In this document: in pieces, positions 1 to 7,218 of the stretch
Numbering within the stretch: the first letter of the stretch is position 1
Layout of the letters: each line of letters begins with the position of its first letter
Assembly (NCBI GenBank): GCA_004525275.1
Contig: SPCO01000027.1
Location: 1 to 10,720, forward strand
DNA from: Thermomicrobiales bacterium
Lineage (GTDB): Bacteria > Chloroflexota > Limnocylindria > Limnocylindrales > CSP1-4
Direction: 5' to 3'
DNA: 10,720 nt
Program-made: the position numbers and the translations under genes
Notes under the pieces: generated by a model
What the model was told of the DNA's origin: nothing
Databases searched by the model: none
The model's input: only the letters and a program-made list of their open reading frames with translations

Positions 1-2
1 CG

Positions 3-482
3 CCCACGCCCACGCCCACGTTGACCCCGACGCCGTCGCCCACGCCCACGCCGCGACCGCCATCGACAGCGCCACAGGCGAGCGGTGATCCGCGTCTCGC
101 GTACGCGGAGTTCCTCCTTCGCGTGGCTGACGATCGGTCAACCGTCGACGAGCTGAACCGGGTGCTTGAAGCAGGAGCCAGAGCGCAGGACCTGGGCGCA
201 GTCCGCCGAGCGTCGGTCGATATCCTCGACTTCGTCGACGCGGAACGGGATTGGCTGCGAGAACATCCACCAGCGGCGTGTTACACGGACGCACACGTAT
301 CGGCGCGGGCCATGCTCGACGCCTACGGGACGGCGGCAGATCGGTTCGTCGATTGGTCGGCGACCGGCGGCGGATTGGCCGGGTTGGGTGCCTTCGGGAA
401 AGCGATCGCCGCCGCCCAGGATGCCGAGGCCGCGGCCGCAGCATTCGGCGCGGTCCTGGAGGCGACGACGTGCCGGACTTGA
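3..482 (+). CDS. Secreted or lipoprotein-like protein of unknown function, 5' end cut by the window
   Basis: The frame is open from the window edge to TGA at 480-482. A TTG at 21 is possible, but the same Pro-Thr coding continues upstream of it, so the true start is probably outside the window. The visible protein begins with a Pro/Thr/Ser-rich stretch of about 25 residues encoded by CGCCCA-type tandem repeats. This is typical of a flexible linker after a signal peptide or lipobox in exported proteins. A mostly helical, Ala-rich domain of about 130 residues follows (YAEFLLRVADD, then VDELNRVLEAGARAQDLGAV). It has only two cysteines, one after a PPAA motif and one four residues from the end, which could form a disulfide. 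I recognise no family. The last 13 bases overlap the start of fdhD, and the fdhD ribosome site lies inside this gene, so the two are probably co-transcribed and translationally coupled. The sequence does not show whether it has any role with FDH. Confidence 0.6.
   Translation, partial: PTPTPTLTPTPSPTPTPRPPSTAPQASGDPRLAYAEFLLRVADDRSTVDELNRVLEAGARAQDLGAVRRASVDILDFVDAERDWLREHPPAACYTDAHVSARAMLDAYGTAADRFVDWSATGGGLAGLGAFGKAIAAAQDAEAAAAAFGAVLEATTCRT
458..462 (+). promoter_or_regulatory. Ribosome binding site that fixes the fdhD start
   Basis: GGAGG lies 7 nt before the GTG at 470-472. The frame is open far upstream (to 251) without another well-placed site. This favours GTG 470 over the upstream candidates and over the TTG at 479 or GTG at 512. 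The site is inside the coding region of the preceding gene. Confidence 0.75.
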
Positions 483-1342
483 ACGGCGACACGATCTCAC
501 CGACCCGCCATGTGACGAGTCGACGGATCCTGGCCATTCGCGGGGAGTCACTCGAGGTTCGGGACGATCGGGTCGTCGGGGAGGCCCCGCTCGAGATTCG
601 CGCCGCCGGTCCGCGTCAGGACTCGGTCGCAGTAGCGGTCACGATGCGCACCCCCGGCAACGAGGCGGAACTGGCCGTCGGGTTCCTCCAGACCGAGGGT
701 TTGCTGGAGGGTCAGGAGGTTCTGCGGACCACGGGCGGCGATCCCTCGGCCCTAAGCCAGCCGGACGACACGATCGTGGTACGACTTTCGAACAGCTTTG
801 ACGATTCGGCCGTCGCCGAGCGCCACTTCGTGGCCACGGCGTCATGCGGGATCTGTGGCAAGGCCTCAATCGATGAGGTCGCACTGCGCGTCAAGCCCCT
901 GCCTGATGGACCCGTCGTTTCACGCTCGGTGGTCCTCGCGCTCCCGGACCTGCTCAGGGCGGCGCAGCGGGCCTTCGACGAGACCGGCGGCCTGCACGCC
1001 GCTGGCCTGTTCACGCCCCGCGGCGAGCTGCTCGCCCTGCGCGAGGACGTCGGTCGCCACAATGCGCTCGACAAGCTGGTCGGGTCGCAGGTCCTGGCCG
1101 GTGCGATGCCGCTGCATGAGCGGATCCTCATGGTGTCGGGACGAGTCAGTTTCGAGATCGTCCAGAAAGCGGCAGTCGCCGGGATCCCGATCGTGTGCGC
1201 CATCTCCGCGCCCTCGGACCTTGCCATCGAGACAGCGGAGCGGCTCGGCGTCACGCTCGTCGGCTTCCTGCGGGGAACGGGCTTCAATGTCTACGCCCAC
1301 GATGCCCGGATCGACCTGCGCGACCTCAGCGGTCTGGGCTGA
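470..1342 (+). CDS. fdhD: Formate dehydrogenase accessory sulfurtransferase FdhD
   Basis: This is a 290-residue protein, close to the usual length of about 280. FdhD takes sulfur from a cysteine desulfurase (IscS-type) persulfide and passes it to the Mo-bisPGD cofactor before insertion into formate dehydrogenase; without it FDH is inactive (known for E. coli FdhD). Visible family signatures are the substrate-entry motif GNEAELAVGFLQTEG (about residues 63-77), the sulfur-carrying CxxC loop TASCGICGK with Cys126 and Cys129, the motif EDVGRHNALDKLVG (192-205), and SGRVSFEIVQKA (223-234). The C-terminal GTGFNVYAH is also typical. The GTG start is chosen from a GGAGG 7 nt upstream; N-terminally extended readings lack homology-like sequence. 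It overlaps the preceding gene by 13 nt and converges on the FDH iron-sulfur subunit gene 287 nt away. The context fits a dedicated maturation factor for the FDH encoded here. All key residues look intact. Confidence 0.96.
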   Translation: MPDLNGDTISPTRHVTSRRILAIRGESLEVRDDRVVGEAPLEIRAAGPRQDSVAVAVTMRTPGNEAELAVGFLQTEGLLEGQEVLRTTGGDPSALSQPDDTIVVRLSNSFDDSAVAERHFVATASCGICGKASIDEVALRVKPLPDGPVVSRSVVLALPDLLRAAQRAFDETGGLHAAGLFTPRGELLALREDVGRHNALDKLVGSQVLAGAMPLHERILMVSGRVSFEIVQKAAVAGIPIVCAISAPSDLAIETAERLGVTLVGFLRGTGFNVYAHDARIDLRDLSGLG

Positions 1343-1629
1343 ATCAGTTCTTCGGTCGGCCGCGATGTGCGCCAGGCGCTTCTAGTGACGAACGAACCGG
1401 ATCATCGGCCGGTGGACAGGCCGGAATCGGGCCTCCAGTGGACGTCCCGAGCGTCCAGTGCACGAAGCAGCGATCAACGGCGGCGCCCGCCGGCATCTCG
1501 CCCGTCCGCCGGTCGTAACGGTCGTCTGGCGCTTAACCACGGGACGACGCACGGCTCCGGCTCCGGTCTGGCTCCGGCTCCGGCTCCGGTCCTGGCACAC
1601 GGCCGAGGTTCTCGCGGGGTCGCCGCGCG
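1343..1629. other. Convergent intergenic region between fdhD and the FDH iron-sulfur gene
   Basis: These 287 bases lie between two stop codons. I see no credible gene, tRNA or riboswitch. Visible structure includes a 6-bp inverted repeat TGGACG / CGTCCA (1439-1444 and 1452-1457, 7-nt loop) and a small GC hairpin CGCGG / CCGCG (1613-1617 and 1623-1627), three bases past the iron-sulfur subunit stop. There is also a GGCTCC hexamer tract (1553-1592). Neither hairpin has a T-run, so intrinsic termination cannot be claimed, although transcripts from both sides must end here. Confidence 0.5.
1553..1592. repeat. GGCTCC hexanucleotide tandem repeat
   Basis: Two GGCTCC units (1553-1564), a degenerate GGTCT, three GGCTCC units (1570-1587) and a degenerate GGTCC form a 40-bp short tandem repeat. 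It lies in the non-coding gap between convergent genes. In the plus direction it would read Gly-Ser or Ala-Pro type repeats, but no supported gene covers it. Confidence 0.8.
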
Positions 1630-2676
1630 TCAGACCTTGGGGCGGTTGTTCACGAATTCGAAGCCGAAGCGGCCCTTGATACAGAGGTGGCCGTCGGTCA
1701 CCGATGAATCGGTCGGTGAGGTCACCTTCACGATCCGGTCGTCCTGGGCGTGCAGCGAGACCGCGCAGCCGACGCCGCAATACGGGCAGATCGTGTCCGT
1801 GACGGTCTGGGCTGATTCGTCCCAGGTCCCCGACTCGCGCATGTCGTACTCGGACTTGAACATGAGCGCGCCGGTCGGACAGACGCCGATGCAGTTGCCG
1901 CAATAGACACAGGCCGACTCGGGCAGCGGGACGGCGGACTCAGTTGAGATCCGGGCATCGAACCCGCGACCCGCAACGGCGATGGCAAAGGTGTTCTGGG
2001 CCTCCTCCCCGCACGCATCGACGCACTTGTAGCAGAGGATGCATTTCGAGTAGTCGCGAACGTAGAGCTCGTTGTCGATCTTGGTCGGTTGGGCAACCGT
2101 CGCCGCCGTGGCGTCGCCAGTTGGGCCGTGATGGTGGCCACTCTCCAGGCGATCGCGTTCGCCGGCCGCGGAGGGCTGGCCGGGCGGTCCGAAACGTGTC
2201 GCGTCGGCGCCATAGCGTTGCGCATATGCGGCGATCGATCGATCCGGGGTGATCGGGCCGGTCAGCGACAGATCGACACTCGAGCCCAGGAATTCCAGAA
2301 CGACCTTCCGGGACAGGCGCACCCGCTCGGAGTCCGTCTGGACGTCCATCCCGGCCTCGACCTTGCGCGAGCAGGCCGGCACGAGAACGCGCGAGCCGGC
2401 GACTTCCACGACGCACACCCGACAGACATTGACCGGTGTCAGGTTCTCGACGTAGCACAGCGTCGGAGTGTCGATGCCCTGCTCGCCGCACGCGCCGAGG
2501 ATCGTCGTTCCATCCGGGACCGAGACCGCGACACCATCGATCGTCAATTCGACTGATGCTGGGGCTTCGACCGGCGGCGGACCCGGCGGTCGCGATGCTC
2601 GTGCCGGCGGGGATCGCAGGATGGCGGCCAGGACGTCAGGATCCGAAGTGGCATTGGGTGTCACTTGGTCGGTCAC
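1630..2676 (-). CDS. FDH iron-sulfur subunit: stand-alone N-terminal half of the alpha chain (NuoG-like)
   Basis: This 348-residue protein matches the N-terminal part of NAD-linked FDH alpha chains (FdsA/FdhA type) but ends before the catalytic domain. After a Pro/Ala-rich extension (1-40) comes a [2Fe-2S] ferredoxin domain (about 42-118; Cys74, 85, 88, 102). Next is a region aligning with the NuoG His-Cys cluster segment (about 120-163) that lacks the HxxxCxxCxxxxxC ligands. A low-complexity linker with a His triplet (about 164-198) follows. Two [4Fe-4S] clusters come next (Cys212/215/218/222 and Cys256/259/262/266), then the cluster domain that opens molybdopterin oxidoreductases (Cys297, 300, 304, 332). 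Lys334 follows the last Cys, as in the electron-relay Lys of E. coli FdhF. The protein stops at GRFGFEFVNNRPKV, where the fused chain would continue into catalysis. The GTG start overlaps the NuoEF stop as GTGA, implying translational coupling. Inferred role: electron wire from the catalytic subunit to the FMN subunit. Confidence 0.93.
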   Translation of the reverse strand: MTDQVTPNATSDPDVLAAILRSPPARASRPPGPPPVEAPASVELTIDGVAVSVPDGTTILGACGEQGIDTPTLCYVENLTPVNVCRVCVVEVAGSRVLVPACSRKVEAGMDVQTDSERVRLSRKVVLEFLGSSVDLSLTGPITPDRSIAAYAQRYGADATRFGPPGQPSAAGERDRLESGHHHGPTGDATAATVAQPTKIDNELYVRDYSKCILCYKCVDACGEEAQNTFAIAVAGRGFDARISTESAVPLPESACVYCGNCIGVCPTGALMFKSEYDMRESGTWDESAQTVTDTICPYCGVGCAVSLHAQDDRIVKVTSPTDSSVTDGHLCIKGRFGFEFVNNRPKV

Positions 2677-4523
2677 AAGTTCACCATACCCGGCTGGCGG
2701 AACGCAGACTCGATCGCCGATGAGGCGGTCTGGCCGAGCCCGCAGATCGATGCATCCCGCATCGCCTGGCCGATTTCACGCAGCAGGATGAGTTCCTCCT
2801 CGCGCGAGCGCACGCGCGATCCCGCCGCAAGCCGGGCCAGCAGCTCCTCCTGGCGAACGCTGCCGACCCGACACGGGACGCACTGGCCGCACGATTCGTC
2901 CCGGAAGAACTGGGCGATCCTGCGGAGCGTGTCGACGAGGTCGGCTGTTTCGTCAAAGACCATGATGACGCCGGATCCGAGCGTGGCGCCCGCCGCGCGC
3001 GTCGCCTCGAAGGTCAGGGGCATGTCCAGTGCGTCCTGGCCGACGAAGACGCCGGCCGCGCCACCGAGCAGGATCGTTCGGATGGCCCGTCCGCCGGGCA
3101 CGCCTCCGGCCAGCGTGATCAGGTCGCCCAGTGTTGCCCCGAACTCCACTTCGTAAACCCCTGGCTGGGCCACGTGCCCGGACAGGCAGAACAGCTTGGG
3201 GCCGGTCGAGCCTTCGGTGCCGATCTGGGCGAACGATTCGCCGCCGTCGGTCACGATCGACAGCACGTTCGCCAGCGTCTCCACGTTGTTGACGACGGTC
3301 GGCTTGCCAAAGAGACCGATCTCGACCGGGAACGGGGGCTTATTGCGCGGTTCACCACGTTTGCCCTCGATCGATTCGAAGAGCGCCGTCTCCTCGCCAC
3401 AGATGTACGCGCCGGCGCCACGTCGGAGCTCGATATCGAAGGCGAACCCGGAGCCCAGGATGTCACCACCCAGCAGTCCGGCCGCTCGGGCGCGGTCGAT
3501 GGCGTTCGTGACCCGCCACTCCGCCTCCGGGTATTCGCCACGGATATACAGGTAACCGAGCGATGCTCGGGTGGCGAATGCCGCGATGGTCATCGCCTCG
3601 ACCGTGGCGAACGGGTCGCCCTCGAGGAGGACCCGATCCTTGAATGTGCCAGGTTCCGATTCGTCTGCGTTGCAGACCACGTAATGCGGCTGGGCCGACT
3701 GGGCAGCGACGGCGGCCCACTTCCGGCCGGTCGGGAAGGCTGCCCCGCCCCGGCCCATGAGCTTCGATGCGGTCACCTCCTCGAGGACCCGGTCAGGCCC
3801 GATTTCGATCGCACGGGCGAGGGCCCGGTAGCCCCCGCTCGCTCGGTAGTCGTCAAGTGATCCTGGATCAACGATGCCGACTCGCCGCAGCAGCCGGAGG
3901 TCTCCGCGTTCTGCCTGACGCCCGACGGGTGCCGGCCGCGCCGATCCTTCGCCCGATTCGAGCCGAGCCGCGATCCCCGCGCTGTCGACCGGGGCAGCAC
4001 TGACCATGACCGGGCGCTCTCCGGCGGTCGTGAAGAGCGCGGCTGGTGCAAGGTCGCACAGCCCAAGGCACGGACTGCGCAGCCACGTCGCACGCCCGTC
4101 CCCGATCGGTTCACCGGCCGGTCCGAGGCTTCTTGTGAGGTCACCGCAGAGCGCCTCCGCGCCGGCCAGGCGGCAGGCGATGTCGTCACAGACATGAGCG
4201 ACGACCGGCGGTCGCGGTGTCGTCGCGTAGAGCGCATAGAACGTGGCCACGCCGTACGCCTCGGCCGGGGCGACTGCCAGCCGTTTGCAGATGTAGTTGA
4301 GCGCCGGCGTGCTGATCCAGCCGATCCGCGACTGCACGGCGTGGAGCGCCGGCAACAGCTGGGAGCGCCGGGCCCGAAGCGCGTGACCACCGCTCGACGC
4401 GTGTCCGTCCGTTCCGCTATCACGTGCGCCGCCGACCCAGCCGGATTCGGGCGCGCCCAGAATGGCGTCGACAGCGGCGCGCTCCACCGGCGAGGCGAGC
4501 GGCCCGACGACGTGCAGATCCAT
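2673..4523 (-). CDS. NAD(P)-reducing FDH beta subunit, NuoE-NuoF fusion
   Basis: This 616-residue diaphorase subunit is soluble, with no signal or membrane segment. The N-terminal NuoE-like thioredoxin-fold [2Fe-2S] domain (about 50-165) has ligands Cys112, Cys117, Cys152 and Cys156 (HVCDDIACRLAG and SPCLGLCDLAP). The NuoF-like part follows: the glycine-rich FMN/NADH site GRGGAAFPTGRKW (257-269), NADESEPGTFKDR (285-297), GAGAYICGEETAL (369-381), and an SLBB-like segment (about 440-490). The C-terminal [4Fe-4S] domain has Cys545, 548, 551 and 594. The fusion resembles the beta subunit of Methylobacterium FDH1 rather than the separate FdsG and FdsB. It passes electrons from the iron-sulfur subunit to FMN and NAD(P)+. 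The reading frame is open upstream to 4715, but that part overlaps the MFS gene and lacks family sequence, so ATG 4523 is chosen. No Shine-Dalgarno is seen there. All cluster ligands are intact. Confidence 0.93.
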   Translation of the reverse strand: MDLHVVGPLASPVERAAVDAILGAPESGWVGGARDSGTDGHASSGGHALRARRSQLLPALHAVQSRIGWISTPALNYICKRLAVAPAEAYGVATFYALYATTPRPPVVAHVCDDIACRLAGAEALCGDLTRSLGPAGEPIGDGRATWLRSPCLGLCDLAPAALFTTAGERPVMVSAAPVDSAGIAARLESGEGSARPAPVGRQAERGDLRLLRRVGIVDPGSLDDYRASGGYRALARAIEIGPDRVLEEVTASKLMGRGGAAFPTGRKWAAVAAQSAQPHYVVCNADESEPGTFKDRVLLEGDPFATVEAMTIAAFATRASLGYLYIRGEYPEAEWRVTNAIDRARAAGLLGGDILGSGFAFDIELRRGAGAYICGEETALFESIEGKRGEPRNKPPFPVEIGLFGKPTVVNNVETLANVLSIVTDGGESFAQIGTEGSTGPKLFCLSGHVAQPGVYEVEFGATLGDLITLAGGVPGGRAIRTILLGGAAGVFVGQDALDMPLTFEATRAAGATLGSGVIMVFDETADLVDTLRRIAQFFRDESCGQCVPCRVGSVRQEELLARLAAGSRVRSREEELILLREIGQAMRDASICGLGQTASSAIESAFRQPGMVNL

Positions 4524-4530
4524 CGACCCG

Positions 4531-4536
4531 AGTGTA
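4531..4536 (-). promoter_or_regulatory. Candidate -10 element for the NuoEF-iron-sulfur operon
   Basis: TACACT (TANNNT, 4 of 6 matches to TATAAT) ends 7 nt before ATG 4523 in the 70-nt gap after the MFS stop. Initiation would fall at or next to the start codon, which fits the lack of a ribosome binding site (leaderless mRNA). No good -35 element is visible. The octamer TACACTCG is repeated before the FDH catalytic gene. Confidence 0.3.
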
Positions 4537-4593
4537 AAGCCGTCGGCGGTGGTGACGCGCGGACCGACGCCGGACCAGCCCGACCGGTCCTCG

Positions 4594-6240
4594 CTAGGCC
4601 GAGGCGGCAACCGGCGGAGCCGGTCCCGGATCGCGATCGATCGTCTGTCTCGGGCGCCTGGGCAGACGCCTGGTGAACCACAATCCAAGGACGGCGAACA
4701 TGGCGACGACGCCAAGTGATCGCCGCAGGCCGTCGAGCTGAGCGGCGCCGTAGTCGGCCGCGATCGCGGTGGCTTGCTCGGGCGTGGCGCCCGCCTCGAT
4801 CGAGAGCTGCTCGGCCTGCTCGACGGTCACGACTTCGAGCCCGTTCTCGGTGGCACCGGCCATGATCTGATCCTGAACGTCTGGCGGGATCGCCGGGTTG
4901 TCGCCGATCCGCTCCACGAAGCCCGTGGTCAACCCGGTCAGCAGCACCGCGCCGATGAGCGCCGTCCCGAGCGACGCTCCAAGGTTCTGAGCGGTCCCCT
5001 GGATCCCACCGGCCTCGTTCGTCCTGGCCGGCTCGACCGACGACATGATCACGTTGGCGAGCTGGGATGCCAGGAGCCCGGCCCCGACGCCGAAGACCGC
5101 CAGCCCCACCGCGAAACCAGCGCCGTTGAGTACGACGTCGATCGTCGAGAGCACGATCACGACCCCAAGCGCCAGTGCGACCAGGCCAAGCTGGGCGACG
5201 CGCTGGGGCGATCGGCTGGCCGCCAGCCGCGGACCGGTCAGCGCGGCGATGAGCATCATCGCCGACATCGGTATCAACTTGACTCCGGTTTCGAACGCAT
5301 CCAAACCGAGTACGACCTGGAGGTAGACCGGCAGGACGAAGAACGTCCCGTAGATGACGAGTTGCTGGACCAGGATGGTCGACGCACCGGCCTGGAGGGT
5401 CTCGATCTTGAGCAGGGTGATGTCCAGCAGGGCATCGAGGCCGAGGCGGGTCCGGCGCTCTTCCCAGGATCCGAACAGGGCGAGGATGGCGAGCCCGCCA
5501 AGGATGAGGAACGGGACGACGGAGAACCCGAGCGGCGTGATGGGTTGGCCGCCGATCATCGGCGCGTTGCGCGGATCGATCCAGCCCCACGTGCTGCTCT
5601 GGAGGATGCCGAAGACGATCAGGCCAAGGCCGCTGGCGGAGAGGCCCGCGCCGACGTAATCGAGTCGCGGGATCCGGGCCGGCCTCGGACTCGGTTGCAT
5701 CCGTCCACGGAGCAGCAGGATCGCGACGACGACGATGACCTCGCCGACGAATACGAGGCGCCACGAATATGCCGTCGTCACCCAGCCGCCGATGAGCGGT
5801 CCCGCGGCCACTGCAGCCGCCGCGACGCCACCGACGATCCCATATGCGAACGCCCGGTCCTTGCCCTCGTAGTTCGAGGCGATGAGCGCGGCGATGGCCG
5901 GCACGACGAGGACCGCGCCGAGGCCTTCGACCAGCGACCAGCCGACGAGGAGCACACCCAGTGTCGGGCTCAGGGCGGTGGTCAGTGAACCAGCGCCGTA
6001 TACCGCAAGGCCGATCGCAAATGCCCGCTCGCGACCCCAGATATCACCGAGCTTGGCGCCCACGAGCATGAACGCGGCCATCACCAGGGTGTACATGGTG
6101 ATGGCCAGCTGGACACCCTCGACCGTGGTGTCCAGGTCTTCGACGATCTGTGAGATCGACACGTTCATGACGCTGCTGTCCAGGACCATGACGAACTGGG
6201 CCGACGCCAGGATCATGATCGGGACCCACTTGGAGCTCAT
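4594..6240 (-). CDS. MFS transporter, DHA2 (14-TM, EmrB/QacA-type) drug:H+ antiporter
   Basis: A 548-residue integral membrane protein with 14 predicted helices, the usual length for the family. These proteins export hydrophobic or cationic compounds in exchange for protons. Signatures are the TM1 motif around Asp21 (VMVLDSSVMNVSIS), motif A in the 2-3 loop (GAKLGDIWGRER, 61-72), and the antiporter motif C at the end of TM5 (GGVAAAAVAAGPLIGGW, about 137-153) followed by YSWRLVFVGEV. A soluble loop before the last helix (about residues 455-510) carries acidic/Gln-rich sequence, as in EmrB/QacA relatives. The C-terminal tail is Arg/Pro-rich. The substrate cannot be told. It lies between the META lipoprotein gene and the FDH beta gene on the same strand, with gaps of 76 and 70 nt and its own promoter-like site. 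It is therefore probably not an obligate part of the FDH operon. Confidence 0.9.
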   Translation of the reverse strand: MSSKWVPIMILASAQFVMVLDSSVMNVSISQIVEDLDTTVEGVQLAITMYTLVMAAFMLVGAKLGDIWGRERAFAIGLAVYGAGSLTTALSPTLGVLLVGWSLVEGLGAVLVVPAIAALIASNYEGKDRAFAYGIVGGVAAAAVAAGPLIGGWVTTAYSWRLVFVGEVIVVVAILLLRGRMQPSPRPARIPRLDYVGAGLSASGLGLIVFGILQSSTWGWIDPRNAPMIGGQPITPLGFSVVPFLILGGLAILALFGSWEERRTRLGLDALLDITLLKIETLQAGASTILVQQLVIYGTFFVLPVYLQVVLGLDAFETGVKLIPMSAMMLIAALTGPRLAASRSPQRVAQLGLVALALGVVIVLSTIDVVLNGAGFAVGLAVFGVGAGLLASQLANVIMSSVEPARTNEAGGIQGTAQNLGASLGTALIGAVLLTGLTTGFVERIGDNPAIPPDVQDQIMAGATENGLEVVTVEQAEQLSIEAGATPEQATAIAADYGAAQLDGLRRSLGVVAMFAVLGLWFTRRLPRRPRQTIDRDPGPAPPVAASA

Positions 6241-6258
6241 GGCGCCAAGATTAGCGCC
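6241..6258 (-). promoter_or_regulatory. Candidate MFS promoter -10 inside an inverted repeat (possible operator)
   Basis: GGCGC (6241-6245) and GCGCC (6254-6258) form an inverted repeat with an 8-nt spacer directly abutting the MFS start codon. On the minus strand the spacer contains TAATCT (6248-6253), a TANNNT -10 element 7 nt before ATG. A palindrome over a -10 is what a repressor site of an efflux pump would look like, but no regulator gene is present here to pair with it. Confidence 0.3.
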
Positions 6259-6316
6259 TGTGTGGAGGGCTCACGAGTCCGCCCGTAGGCCGCCCAAATT
6301 GATGCCCGACGAGCGC

Positions 6317-7087
6317 CTAGCGCTGTTCGAACTGGACCATCAAAGAACCGTCGCCGTCGCGCAGTTCGAGCTTCTGATCGCGTGCGGCGAAGGTCGTCGC
6401 CGACTGGAGAGCCGTGAGGTAGGCCGCTTCCTGGGTATCGAGCGCTTCGTCGCCACAGAGCATTCTCGTCGTGGCTAGTGGGCCGATCGTGATCGACGTG
6501 CCATCGACCACCGCCGCGCCGTTGTAGGTATTGCAGGTGGCATCGCCGCTGACGGTGCCTGCCGCGTCGAACAGTGCGGTCGGGTCCGAATCGGCGACGA
6601 CGCTGACGACTCCGCCTTTTCCGTTGTTGATGCCGATCGCGTGCCAGGTCGCGCCCGCCAGGGACACTGGCTCCATCGCGCCATACACGAGGATGGCGTT
6701 GCCGCTGGAGTCGTACACGGTGAGCGTGTCGCCGGTCGCGGTGTAGGTGCTGACATTGCCGAGATTCGCCGTGTACGCCGTTTCCACGATGGATTGGGGT
6801 GGCTGACAGCCGATCAAGGTGGTCTGCGCAGGCCCGATCTTGAGTGCGTTCCCATCGACCGTATAGGCCGCCGAATATCGATTGCAGCCGGTCGAGCCGC
6901 TCACCGTGCCGTCCTTGAATGTCGCATCGGCGGTCACTCCGGCCGGGATGTCCGTCATGGATCCGTCGACCCTCTGCGACTTGAGCAACCAGTCGCCATC
7001 GAGCGTACCGCCCGTGCCACCGCCACTGGTGCAGGCGGCCAGGACGACCATAAGCGAGATGCCGGCGAGGCCAAGGGACAAACGCAT
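6317..7087 (-). CDS. Lipoprotein with two META (HslJ-like) domains
   Basis: A 256-residue exported protein. The N-terminus MRLSLGLAGISLMVVLAAC is a lipoprotein signal with lipobox LAAC, giving the acylated Cys19, then a short Ser/Gly/Thr linker. Two META repeats follow: repeat 1 (about 28-137) with GSTGCNRYSAAY and repeat 2 (about 143-254) with GDATCNTYNG, ending in MVQFEQ. Each repeat has a Cys pair (Cys68/Cys94 and Cys185/Cys211) that could form a disulfide. META domains occur in HslJ of E. coli and many surface lipoproteins; their biochemical role is poorly known. The start is ATG 7087: longer readings have no signal peptide, and an AAGGAGG lies 11 nt upstream. The gene is divergent from the membrane protein at 7219. 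I see no direct tie to formate metabolism. Confidence 0.88.
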   Translation of the reverse strand: MRLSLGLAGISLMVVLAACTSGGGTGGTLDGDWLLKSQRVDGSMTDIPAGVTADATFKDGTVSGSTGCNRYSAAYTVDGNALKIGPAQTTLIGCQPPQSIVETAYTANLGNVSTYTATGDTLTVYDSSGNAILVYGAMEPVSLAGATWHAIGINNGKGGVVSVVADSDPTALFDAAGTVSGDATCNTYNGAAVVDGTSITIGPLATTRMLCGDEALDTQEAAYLTALQSATTFAARDQKLELRDGDGSLMVQFEQR

Positions 7088-7218
7088 CGAGATCAGATCC
7101 TCCTTCGCGTGAGCTGGTGAGGCTACGAACGGCCGAGACCGACGTGGAGGATACCCCGGGTCCGCCGATGCTACTGTTCGCTCCCGAACCGGGACCTGAA
7201 CAGGAGGAGGCTGGAGCG
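7088..7218. promoter_or_regulatory. Divergent promoter region between META lipoprotein and membrane protein genes
   Basis: These 131 bases separate two divergent starts. Ribosome sites are clear on both sides: AAGGAGG on the minus strand (7099-7105), and GGAGGAGG on the plus strand (7203-7210), 8 nt before ATG 7219. Weak -10 candidates are TACTGT on plus (7172-7177) and TATCCT on minus (7150-7155). Neither has a convincing -35, so the promoters are only inferred from the divergent layout. Confidence 0.4.

Noticed and set aside
1..56. CRISPR-like repeat at the window start
   Set aside because: The CGCCCA repeats are contiguous, have no spacers, and read as a Pro-Thr linker in frame with the following protein.
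1343..1629. tRNA-Sec or other RNA gene in the intergenic gap
   Set aside because: No UCA anticodon loop, T-loop consensus (GGTTCGA) or long acceptor stem is visible on either strand.
1382..1903. Minus-strand open frame covering the fdhD/iron-sulfur intergenic gap
   Set aside because: It overlaps the well-supported iron-sulfur subunit in another frame and is low-complexity Arg-rich sequence.
3773..5764. 663-residue minus-strand open frame
   Set aside because: It is Arg/Pro-rich, overlaps the MFS and NuoEF genes on the same strand in another frame, and shows no family motif. It is a GC-rich shadow frame.
4774..5988. 404-residue plus-strand open frame opposite the MFS gene
   Set aside because: Its composition (Asp/Arg/Glu/Gln-rich, repetitive) is the antisense image of the membrane protein codons. 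There is no start signal.
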